A stretch of DNA of 5,438 nt from an uncultured Alphaproteobacteria bacterium (lineage in GTDB: Bacteria > Pseudomonadota > Alphaproteobacteria > Rs-D84). Below are positions 1 through 4,374 of this stretch, piece after piece. The notes under the pieces were generated by a model. The model ran no database searches, had not been told where the DNA came from, and worked only from the letters and a program-made list of their open reading frames with translations. Both the position numbers and the translations under genes were made by a program. The stretch spans positions 1-5,438 of the forward strand of contig CANQCM010000067.1 of NCBI GenBank assembly GCA_947589625.1, written 5' to 3'. How positions within the stretch are numbered: position 1 is the stretch's first letter; every line of letters begins with the position of its first letter.

Positions 1-1083
1 AACAGATTAATTGTTGCAGAATTAAATCGCAAACGCGATTATGCATCGCGCGGTCTGGAAACATGTCGTGATCTGGCAGATGATGTATGGGACGAATTTA
101 TGCGTCAAGCACTGGCTGAAATATATCAAGGTCAGCAAGAAAAAATTCGCGCTGTGAAAACAGAATGCTTGGACATTGTGAACGAATGCTATGACGAAAA
201 AAGCCAATCATTAAAAGACTTCTCGAACATAAACGAACAATTATTGTTGGGATCGCGTCTGGAACTGTCCGAAGAATTATGCCGTGATAAACTAGACGCA
301 TGCAGCAACCTGTACGGCGACGGTACTGGCAACGGTATGGATTTATTATTAGAAGCCATGCACAACATAACCGATCAGAAAATCGCCAAGGGCTGTCAAG
401 AGGCACTGCACAATTATGCGCTGGACTTGTGTTCTGTCCCCAGCAACGACAGTTTGCACGCATACCCATACGCTTGTCGTACATATATACCTGGCGAACA
501 TAAATATGCTTTGATTGCACAATGTAATCAAACACTTAATGAATTTTATACTAGTGTTTATGAACAACCACCAACCACACCATCTGGCGGTGGCTATATT
601 TGCCCTGCACAAAAACAATACACCAGTTGTAACGAAGGCTATTGTTTGTATGTATATAAAAATGGCAAATGGCAAGCGAACAATACCCCTCAACCGGGCA
701 ACGCATGCAAACCATGTGAAAACGACATCACTACAAATTGTGGCGACTATATCGGCAGTCTGTATCAAAAAATGGTACGTTATGCAATGCAGGCTTGTGT
801 TCGTCCATCAGATGTTACAAACGATTATGTGTTGCCAACTGTTGTGATGGAAGATGTAAATGCTATGATGGATTCTATCAAGGTAGACATGGCAAACGCT
901 CTGGCGGCAGAATGCGACAGACTGGGCGGCACATGGGTCAACACTGTATGGAACGATGAAGAAAGCAGTCGCAATTATAAACTGTTTGACAAGTTCTATC
1001 AGGAAACTGGCGCCAGTACAGATTGGGGTTTCTGTGCGGAAAAAGAAGAAACAAAAACCGAGGACGCATCAGGCACCGATTAA
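1..1083 (+). CDS. Cys-rich, probably exported protein of unknown function (5' partial)
   Basis: The frame is open from the first base of the window to the TAA at 1081-1083, so 360 residues are visible and the true N-terminus lies outside; the Met at base 100 is internal. I do not recognise a named family. Residues 1-180 are helical and charged and carry two C-x6-C pairs (Cys56/63 and Cys94/101). A Pro/Thr/Gly linker follows at about 187-199, then a compact cysteine cluster at 201-239 ending in a CxxC (CKPC, 236-239), then a second helical part ending near ETGASTDWGFC and an acidic tail. There are 18 cysteines (5%), which suggests a disulfide-bonded protein outside the cytoplasm. No membrane segment is visible, and any signal peptide would be in the missing part. 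The next gene downstream is also Cys-rich and has a signal peptide, which supports export. The function is unknown; a surface or envelope role is inference. Confidence 0.9.
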   Translation, partial: NRLIVAELNRKRDYASRGLETCRDLADDVWDEFMRQALAEIYQGQQEKIRAVKTECLDIVNECYDEKSQSLKDFSNINEQLLLGSRLELSEELCRDKLDACSNLYGDGTGNGMDLLLEAMHNITDQKIAKGCQEALHNYALDLCSVPSNDSLHAYPYACRTYIPGEHKYALIAQCNQTLNEFYTSVYEQPPTTPSGGGYICPAQKQYTSCNEGYCLYVYKNGKWQANNTPQPGNACKPCENDITTNCGDYIGSLYQKMVRYAMQACVRPSDVTNDYVLPTVVMEDVNAMMDSIKVDMANALAAECDRLGGTWVNTVWNDEESSRNYKLFDKFYQETGASTDWGFCAEKEETKTEDASGTD

Positions 1084-1126
1084 AACGTACCGTAATTCGC
1101 AAACAAAACAATGATATTTTGTCGGC

Positions 1127-1155
1127 TTGCAGAAAAATAAAAAATTTGATAAAAT
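1127..1155 (+). promoter_or_regulatory. Candidate sigma70-type promoter of the 1176 gene
   Basis: A TTGCAG box (1127-1132) lies exactly 17 nt before TAAAAT (1150-1155), giving an expected start near 1162 and a short leader before the ATG at 1176. The -10 matches consensus at 5 of 6 positions; the -35 matches only its TTG well. The arrangement mirrors the stronger promoter before the tRNA gene (TTGCAA, 17 nt, TATAAT). Co-transcription from the upstream gene is also possible because I see no terminator in the 92-nt gap. Confidence 0.42.
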
Positions 1156-1175
1156 AAAATACCGAGAGATAAAAA

Positions 1176-1871
1176 ATGAAAAAAAATTTGCTGTTATCTG
1201 TTATGTTGTTTTTGACATTTGGATTTGCGAACGCTGCAACTCCGTGGTGGGAACAACCTACAATTTGCCGTATAGATACAACCCGTTGCTATGTCAGCAT
1301 GGGTGCAGGTTATGATTCTGAAATATGGGACGCGAACGCAAATTGTCGTGGCATGAAATATATCTGTGCCGAGGCTTTCACAGAATCTAAAAACGAACCA
1401 ACATTGGTACCTAAAAATGATATTACCAGTGGCAAAGATTTGAATTCTCAAGATTTTGATTTCACAAAATTAAACGGCGATTGCTTTGGTGTGCGCAAGA
1501 CCGACGCAAACGGCAGTACGGCACATGTAAACGGCAACAATGTAAATGTTTGGTGTACTGGTATTCTTGATAATGTTGATGAAACAGTACCAACTGGCGA
1601 AATCACATATGGCGCCCAGCCAACATGTCAATCCTTGTGGGACAGTGGCTATATCGGTGTGCTGAACGGTCGTTGTTATGGTAAATACTATGACCCATCA
1701 AAATATTATGTAAAATGTGGCAGTGATTTATTACCTACACAAATTGTAATATTAAATGGTGCTGACGACAGTGGTTTATCAGGCACATTACCATCAGACG
1801 AACAAGACCGCGCGGCGAAATTCTTTCAGTCAATGGTGTCCGCCGCTGCCGCCGCCCGCAAATCCGAATAA
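1176..1871 (+). CDS. Secreted or periplasmic Cys-rich protein of unknown function
   Basis: A 231-residue protein, complete, ending in TAA. The start is supported by a textbook Sec signal peptide immediately after the Met: two Lys, a hydrophobic core at about residues 5-17, and an Ala-x-Ala site (A18-N19-A20) predicting cleavage after residue 20. The ribosome site is weak (GAGAG at 1164-1168, 7 nt before the ATG). The mature protein begins ATPWWEQ and has nine cysteines, most in the first 50 and the middle residues, plus many Gly, Asn and aromatic residues; it ends in an Ala-rich helix (about 215-228). It has no lipobox and no second membrane segment, so it should be soluble in the periplasm or secreted. 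The odd cysteine number leaves one thiol free or intermolecular. I do not recognise the family. It follows another Cys-rich gene by 92 nt on the same strand, so the two may act in the same envelope process. Confidence 0.88.
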   Translation: MKKNLLLSVMLFLTFGFANAATPWWEQPTICRIDTTRCYVSMGAGYDSEIWDANANCRGMKYICAEAFTESKNEPTLVPKNDITSGKDLNSQDFDFTKLNGDCFGVRKTDANGSTAHVNGNNVNVWCTGILDNVDETVPTGEITYGAQPTCQSLWDSGYIGVLNGRCYGKYYDPSKYYVKCGSDLLPTQIVILNGADDSGLSGTLPSDEQDRAAKFFQSMVSAAAAARKSE

Positions 1872-1897
1872 CCTATTTGCCATAATCAAAAAATAAA

Positions 1898-1926
1898 TTG
1901 CAAAGCCCACAATTGCAGGCTATAAT
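1898..1926 (+). promoter_or_regulatory. Promoter of tRNA-Gln
   Basis: TTGCAA (1898-1903) and a perfect TATAAT (1921-1926) are separated by exactly 17 nt. The predicted transcription start, around 1933, is only about 5 nt before the mature tRNA 5' end at 1938, as expected for a tRNA gene with a very short leader. It is the strongest promoter match in the window. Confidence 0.78.
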
Positions 1927-1937
1927 GGCCAGCGCAT

Positions 1938-2011
1938 TGGGGCATAGTTTAATGGTAGAACTCCGGACTCTGACTCCGTCAGTGTTGGTTCGAATCCAGC
2001 TGCCCCAACCA
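1938..2011 (+). tRNA. trnQ: tRNA-Gln, anticodon CTG
   Basis: A 74-nt cloverleaf with encoded CCA (2009-2011). The acceptor stem pairs TGGGGCA (1938-1944) with TGCCCCA (2001-2007) and includes the T1-A72 pair typical of bacterial tRNA-Gln. The D arm is GTTT/GAAC around a GG-containing loop. The anticodon loop CTCTGAC places CTG at 1970-1972 (reads CAG, Gln). The T arm is GTTGG/CCAGC around TTCGAAT. Two details are odd: the bases at 27 and 43 are C and T and do not pair, leaving a four-pair anticodon stem, and the discriminator base is A rather than the G of E. coli tRNA-Gln. It has its own promoter and terminator, so it is a single-gene unit between the exported-protein genes and the accessory region. 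Confidence 0.95.
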
Positions 2012-2045
2012 AAAATTTAACCCGCCTTGCGCGGGTTTAATTTTT
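2011..2045. terminator. Bidirectional intrinsic terminator between tRNA-Gln and the GIY-YIG gene
   Basis: AACCCGC (2019-2025) and GCGGGTT (2031-2037) form a 7-bp stem with a 5-nt loop. The stem is extended past a T-T mismatch by AAAAATT/AATTTTT (2011-2017 with 2039-2045). The flanks supply a T run on either strand, so the element can end the tRNA transcript and also the convergent minus-strand gene that stops at 2217. It overlaps the last base of the tRNA CCA. Confidence 0.88.
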
Positions 2046-2103
2046 GGACGTGGGTTTAACGGTTCGACCACACAACGCCAGTTGTTTGGTTCGACTATGA
2101 GTT

Positions 2104-2133
2104 GATGTTCATAAGCAACGCGCAATGAACATC
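2104..2133. repeat. Perfect 9-bp inverted repeat in the intergenic gap
   Basis: GATGTTCAT (2104-2112) is exactly complementary to ATGAACATC (2125-2133) across a 12-nt spacer. It lies in the 170-nt non-coding gap (2046-2216), where I see no gene. There is no T run, so it is not an ordinary terminator. It could be an RNA hairpin in the 3' region of the minus-strand transcript, a protein-binding dyad, or part of a dispersed repeat. Confidence 0.6.
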
Positions 2134-2149
2134 TTACGAATGCCCCACA

Positions 2150-2168
2150 GCATAGGCACCGCCTATGC
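2150..2168. repeat. Perfect 8-bp hairpin, 3-nt loop
   Basis: GCATAGGC (2150-2157) pairs perfectly with GCCTATGC (2161-2168) across the 3-nt loop ACC. It is compact and GC-containing, so it should be stable as RNA or extruded DNA. No T run follows on either strand. It sits 16 nt from the previous inverted repeat, and its GCATAG/CTATGC core recurs in the structured region near 2928-3031. Confidence 0.6.
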
Positions 2169-2172
2169 GAGG

Positions 2173-2186
2173 GAATCAGCTGCCCC
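2173..2186 (+). repeat. Near-copy of the tRNA-Gln 3' end
   Basis: GAATCAGCTGCCCC here matches bases 1992-2006 of the tRNA gene (GAATCCAGCTGCCCC) with a single missing base. A related CAGCTCCCC lies at 2972-2980. Repeats of a tRNA 3' end downstream of that tRNA are what integration at a tRNA gene leaves behind, but the match is short and the spacing from the tRNA (about 180 nt) encloses no gene. It could be a decayed attachment-site remnant or coincidence. Confidence 0.35.
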
Positions 2187-2216
2187 TGTAACGAAATTCA
2201 ACCGTTCTTTTTATGT

Positions 2217-2876
2217 TCAAGCTTTTATATTTGCCCGTTGGTTTTCAAGAGACAATTCCCACAAGGTTTTGTCCTTGTACATAAAATCTTTTGCGCCATC
2301 TGGCAATCCCTTGACGCCATTTTTGGGGTCCGTTTGATTGCGAAACAAGCGTGCAGCTATTGATAATGTAGTGGGCTTACCGTCTGGCAAGATCACGTGC
2401 CGAGAGTCATTCCCTGTTTTGACCTTTAAGTGTGGCGCAGCGGCAAATACTAATGTTGTGCCAACAGGTAACCCCAAAGACTTAAATGTAATAGTGGAAC
2501 TCCGTTTTCGCATTTTCTGAATTGCTTTTTTCTCTTCGGGCAAGAAAGAATTTTTAATAGGTATCTCAACCGCACCACCGCTGATTACATATCCAGACAG
2601 CAGGTTTATAGCCTCGTCAACACTCAATTTAAAAAATTCACGATGTGGGTTATGGCGCAACTTTGCCAGCCCCTTGTGTATAATGCTTTCAATTTTCTGA
2701 TAATTGTTCACACATATAGCAAACTTTGCCTCAAATGGTTGTGGCATATTTTCGCCACAAGACAACTCTTTGCGCCGTTTTTCAACATCTTTTGATGTAC
2801 TGCCACTTGTGGTTCCGATTTTAACCAATTCTGGGAACAATTCGTTCCACATTACATATATAATTCCGCGATTCAT
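2217..2876 (-). CDS. GIY-YIG (T5orf172-like) nuclease-family protein with DUF4357/RAMA-like C-terminus
   Basis: I place the start at 2874-2876 (219 residues) rather than at an in-frame ATG at 2984: this Met has a ribosome site (AAGGG, 8 nt upstream) and begins directly before the domain, whereas the extra 36 residues look non-coding and overlap a hairpin-rich leader. Residues 4-21 carry the GIY-YIG core (GIIYVM and VKIG). KRRKEL at 33-38 supplies the usual Arg, and IESIIHKGL (62-70) with REFF (79-82) matches the E..H..L and REWF signature of the T5orf172 branch. Residues about 128-210 (TFKSLGLPVGTTL, then PTTLSIAARLF and KTLWEL) resemble DUF4357/RAMA domains, which often accompany such nucleases and restriction proteins. 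Likely a cytoplasmic DNA-acting protein, perhaps phage defence or element maintenance; the substrate is unknown. It lies downstream of a serine recombinase on the same strand and converges on tRNA-Gln. Confidence 0.87.
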   Translation of the reverse strand: MNRGIIYVMWNELFPELVKIGTTSGSTSKDVEKRRKELSCGENMPQPFEAKFAICVNNYQKIESIIHKGLAKLRHNPHREFFKLSVDEAINLLSGYVISGGAVEIPIKNSFLPEEKKAIQKMRKRSSTITFKSLGLPVGTTLVFAAAPHLKVKTGNDSRHVILPDGKPTTLSIAARLFRNQTDPKNGVKGLPDGAKDFMYKDKTLWELSLENQRANIKA

Positions 2877-2962
2877 TTTGCCATCCCTTGTTCTTGCAAA
2901 AGATGGCGCGGGGAGGTTGAAAAAACATTGCATAGAATGTCCTGTGGTTTTTGGTTGTCCAT
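2873..2962 (-). CDS. Possible 29-residue upstream reading frame overlapping the GIY-YIG start
   Basis: An ATG at 2960-2962 opens a 29-codon frame (begins MDNQKPQDILC, ends HLLQEQGMAK) whose TGA overlaps the GIY-YIG ATG as ATGA, the classic arrangement for translational coupling. Its ribosome site is poor: GGGGAG is 12 nt away and sits in a hairpin stem. The sequence resembles no family I know, and the frame continues upstream without a stop for some distance, as a chance frame might. It could be a leader peptide tuning expression through the structured leader, or a coincidence in non-coding DNA. Confidence 0.22.
   Translation of the reverse strand: MDNQKPQDILCNVFSTSPRHLLQEQGMAK
2885..2889 (-). 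promoter_or_regulatory. Ribosome binding site that decides the GIY-YIG start
   Basis: On the minus strand AAGGG ends 8 nt before the ATG at 2874-2876. The longer in-frame ATG at 2984 lies inside the loop of a perfect palindrome and has no comparable site. Confidence 0.6.
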
Positions 2963-2982
2963 TATGTGCCACAGCTCCCCGC
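2908..2982. other. Structured element: nested inverted repeats forming a three-way junction
   Basis: The outer arms GCGGGGAG (2908-2915) and CTCCCCGC (2975-2982) are exactly complementary. Inside are two further perfect hairpins: ACATT/AATGT (2925-2929, 2936-2940) with a 6-nt loop, and CTGTGG/CCACAG (2942-2947, 2969-2974) with a 21-nt loop. The second abuts the outer stem directly, so the helices could stack. The whole is a three-way junction of 75 nt. It lies in the leader of the GIY-YIG gene on the minus strand. The right outer arm also belongs to the palindrome at 2977-2992, so the two folds exclude each other. I do not recognise it as a known riboswitch or attC site; it may be a regulatory RNA leader or a folded mobile or dispersed DNA repeat. 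Confidence 0.5.
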
Positions 2983-3050
2983 AATTGCGGGGATTAATTT
3001 TTTGGTGCAATCCCAACAGCACCCTATGCAACGAAGTTTTCAACGCTTCG
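2928..3050. repeat. Further inverted repeats flanking the palindrome
   Basis: TTGCATAG (2928-2935) is exactly complementary to CTATGCAA (3024-3031) and encloses the palindrome. Between and beyond lie GGTGC/GCACC (3004-3008, 3019-3023) and CGAAG/CTTCG (3032-3036, 3046-3050). TTGCATAG overlaps the ACATT hairpin of the three-way junction, so it adds another alternative pairing. Such density of exact arms in about 140 nt is unlikely to be neutral, although the short arms individually could occur by chance. Confidence 0.45.
2977..3003 (+). terminator. Perfect palindrome with T run (plus-strand terminator-like hairpin)
   Basis: CCCCGCAATTGCGGGG (2977-2992) is a perfect 16-base palindrome giving a 6-bp GC stem with an AATT loop. 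It is followed on the plus strand by ATTAA and six T (2998-3003). It has the form of a plus-strand intrinsic terminator, yet no plus-strand gene precedes it closer than the tRNA, which already has its own terminator. On the minus strand it lies inside the GIY-YIG leader with no T run after it, so there it would act as a hairpin rather than a terminator. Confidence 0.5.
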
Positions 3051-3074
3051 GCATCCTTTGCGAATACGTTCGTT

Positions 3075-3103
3075 ATTATATAACAAAAACACTGCTAATA
3101 CAA
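3075..3103 (-). promoter_or_regulatory. Promoter reading toward the GIY-YIG gene
   Basis: On the minus strand TTGTAT (3098-3103) is followed after exactly 17 nt by a perfect TATAAT (3075-3080). Transcription would begin near 3068, giving a leader of roughly 190 nt before the ATG at 2876 that contains the whole inverted-repeat cluster. The GIY-YIG gene therefore need not depend on read-through from the recombinase that ends at 3161. Confidence 0.6.
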
Positions 3104-3160
3104 AGAAAAAACAAATGGCTAGTTATGTCCCATAAAAAGTATAATTGTACATACCCATTT

Positions 3161-3760
3161 CTACCACCCCATACGGGTGATAAAGTTTGATACGGTTGAT
3201 GGCGACACAGACAACTTTTTTGCAATTTTGTATTTAGTAAATCCGTTATCCAGCAATTCTTTTATCTTTTTTGCATTGCGCGTCAATTTTAATTTTCGCG
3301 ATTGCGCAGAATACGGTCGCCCTAGCCTTCGCCCTGTGGCGCGCAGGCTGTCCAAAGACGCTTTTGTCCGCTGCGAAATTAAATTGCGTTCAATTTCTGC
3401 CGACAGCCCAAACGCAAACGCCATAACTTTACTTTGAATATCGTTGCCCAAACGGTAATTTTCTTTCAGCGTCCATACCTTACAATTCTTGTTCAAACAA
3501 GTTTCCAATATTCGCATCACTTCCAGTAACGACCGCCCAAGGCGCGAAATTTCTGCCGCAATCAAGATGTCGCCAGATTGGACTTCGTCCAGCAATTTCC
3601 CCAGTTTTCGTTTGTTTAATGGTTGGCGCGAAGTGATTGTTTCCATGACCCAACGGTCAATTTGGATTTGGCTGTTCTGGGCAAACAGCCCTATTTCATG
3701 CCGTTGATGTTGCCAAGTTTGCTTGTTAGAAGATACGCGTATATAACCAATAACCGCCAT
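3161..3760 (-). CDS. Serine recombinase, resolvase/invertase family
   Basis: A complete 199-residue protein, the usual length for a small resolvase or DNA invertase. The start has a good ribosome site (AAGGA, 7 nt before the ATG). The N-terminal catalytic domain opens with GYIRVSSNKQ, placing Arg8 and the nucleophile Ser10 as in gamma-delta and Tn3 resolvases. Arg45 is conserved, ISRLGRS (71-77) supplies the RLxR arginines (Arg73, Arg76) with Ser at the position where resolvases have Asp, and AEIERNLISQRT (121-132) is the long helix motif with Arg125. GRRLGRP (143-149) links to a C-terminal helix-turn-helix (about 163-196, KIAKKLSVSPSTVSNFI). It would cut and rejoin DNA at short dyad sites through a Ser-DNA bond. 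Whether it resolves, inverts or helps mobilise DNA is not decided by the sequence. It sits upstream of the GIY-YIG gene, and AT-rich dyads lie before its start. Confidence 0.95.
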   Translation of the reverse strand: MAVIGYIRVSSNKQTWQHQRHEIGLFAQNSQIQIDRWVMETITSRQPLNKRKLGKLLDEVQSGDILIAAEISRLGRSLLEVMRILETCLNKNCKVWTLKENYRLGNDIQSKVMAFAFGLSAEIERNLISQRTKASLDSLRATGRRLGRPYSAQSRKLKLTRNAKKIKELLDNGFTKYKIAKKLSVSPSTVSNFITRMGW

Positions 3761-3782
3761 TTTTGAATCCTTTGGTTTAGAT

Positions 3783-3866
3783 AAATATTTCTTATTTAGA
3801 ATATTTGAGATGTTTTGTTTCTAAAATCAAATAGTATTTATATTATGTACTAATATTTTTTAATAT
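3783..3866. repeat. AT-rich dyads and TAATAT repeats upstream of the recombinase
   Basis: Just upstream of the recombinase start, AAATATTTCT (3783-3792) pairs with AGAATATTT (3798-3806) with one bulged base. Farther out, ATATTA (3840-3845) and TAATAT (3851-3856) form an inverted pair across TGTAC, and a further TAATAT (3861-3866) repeats one helical turn away. Resolvase genes often carry their crossover and operator dyads here, so this may be a recombinase binding region that also controls the promoter. The extreme AT content makes chance repeats likely, and I cannot assign a convincing -35/-10 pair. Confidence 0.35.
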
Positions 3867-3887
3867 AATCTTGTCTTACATAAAAAC

Positions 3888-3920
3888 AAACACCCCACAA
3901 AAATGGGGTGTTTATTTTTT
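3888..3920. terminator. Bidirectional intrinsic terminator
   Basis: AAACACCCC (3888-3896) and GGGGTGTTT (3905-3913) form a perfect 9-bp stem with an 8-nt loop, followed by ATTTTTT on the plus strand and by GTTTTT on the minus strand. The natural user is the decayed minus-strand gene that ends at 4007, about 90 nt upstream on that strand. It also insulates the recombinase promoter region. Confidence 0.85.
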
Positions 3921-3955
3921 AACAACTTCAAAGGATAGAATGAAAATTTTTTTGC

Positions 3956-3987
3956 CCCAAGGCTTTGACAGGTGCCATCACCTTGGG
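3956..3987. repeat. Overlapping dyads after the pseudogene
   Basis: CCCAAGG (3956-3962) is exactly complementary to CCTTGGG (3981-3987). The inner hairpin AGGTG/CACCT (3970-3974, 3979-3983) shares bases with the right arm, so only one can form at a time. No T run follows the stem directly on the minus strand. It lies between the pseudogene stop and the terminator, in what would be the 3' untranslated region. It may simply be a stabilising 3' hairpin. Confidence 0.4.
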
Positions 3988-4006
3988 ACAGATGTTTAGA
4001 TTCTGA

Positions 4007-4360
4007 CTAGAATTTGTAACGCGCAGAAATCAATCCTGTGTGCGATACAAAATCTTTGCGGAATCCGCCTTGATATTTAGCAGACAGATTCAGTGTGGTT
4101 ATTATCGTATAGCCTGCCAATCTTTAGGAAAAACACTACGAGAATGTTTGTAATAATCTGTAAATCCATACATCTTTTTCATAATTTTCCTGTTGGCTGA
4201 ATGCTGCGCCAAATCAAAAAGTTTTTTTTGGCATCAATTTTATTTGTGCTTTATTGCCTTGCATTACCACAAGTTTAACACCCACTTTTTACACTCACTT
4301 CTATTTTTGTAGATATTCCTGTGGACGCGGATTCTGATTTTTGCAATAATGCCTTTGTAA
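4007..4360 (-). pseudogene. Frameshifted remnant of an outer-membrane beta-barrel protein gene
   Basis: Minus-strand fragments in shifting frames read together as one C-terminal beta-barrel. Nearest the stop (TAG, 4007-4009) is an open stretch that includes GYTIITTLNLSAKYQGGF and ends in SARYKF; a final Phe after alternating residues is the classic barrel C-terminus recognised by the outer-membrane assembly machinery. Upstream, after a shift near 4112-4118, comes YGFTDYYKHSRSVFPKDWQA. After another shift near 4170-4190 comes FGAAFSQQENYEKD, broken by a TGA at 4214-4216 next to an eight-base homopolymer (4222-4229). Then come VKLVVMQGNKAQIKL and, past a shift at about 4278-4283, STGISTKIEVSVKSG. 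No N-terminus or signal peptide remains. The left part of the barrel is cut off about where the acylase gene begins, and a terminator follows at 3888-3920. The exact family is not recognised, and the 5' limit is approximate. Confidence 0.6.
4288..4317 (+). promoter_or_regulatory. Weak candidate promoter of the acylase gene
   Basis: TTTACA (4288-4293, 5 of 6 to TTGACA) precedes GATATT (4312-4317, 4 of 6 to TATAAT) by 18 nt. It lies within the decayed beta-barrel remnant, and nothing better is visible between the remnant and the gene. The gene has no other plus-strand neighbour, so it must have a promoter in this stretch. Confidence 0.25.
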
Positions 4361-4361
4361 G

Positions 4362-4366
4362 AGGAG
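4362..4366 (+). promoter_or_regulatory. Strong ribosome binding site of the acylase gene
   Basis: AGGAG lies 8 nt before the ATG at 4375. It is the best Shine-Dalgarno match in the window and fixes the start that gives an intact signal peptide. Confidence 0.75.
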
Positions 4367-4374
4367 AAAACCAC

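Noticed and set aside
98..847. Overlapping long frames on both strands inside the first gene
   Set aside because: They are shadows: they lack ribosome sites and domain-like composition, while the plus frame is continuous, cysteine-patterned and matches the style of the neighbouring gene.
2908..2982. Integron attC site
   Set aside because: It folds from nested arms as attC does, but lacks the GTTRRRY/RYYYAAC ends, and the recombinase nearby is a serine enzyme, not an integron tyrosine integrase.
2877..2984. Longer GIY-YIG start at 2984 adding 36 residues
   Set aside because: The added part lies in the inverted-repeat cluster, starts inside a palindrome loop without a ribosome site, and precedes a well-supported start directly before the domain.
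3767..3936. CAAAGGAT in inverted orientation at 3767-3774 and 3929-3936, considered as arms of an invertible promoter segment
   Set aside because: Only 8 bases match, flanking similarity is poor, the word occurs a third time at 3053-3060, and it contains the common AAAGGA ribosome-site sequence.
3940..3999. Plus-strand 19-codon frame after AAAGGA
   Set aside because: It covers the dyad after the pseudogene, has too short a ribosome-site spacing (4 nt), and encodes nothing recognisable.
4201..4278. Plus-strand frame of 25 residues resembling a signal peptide (MLRQIKKFFLAS...)
   Set aside because: It is antisense to the better supported beta-barrel remnant, has no ribosome site and stops at once; its hydrophobic look comes from the T-rich run.
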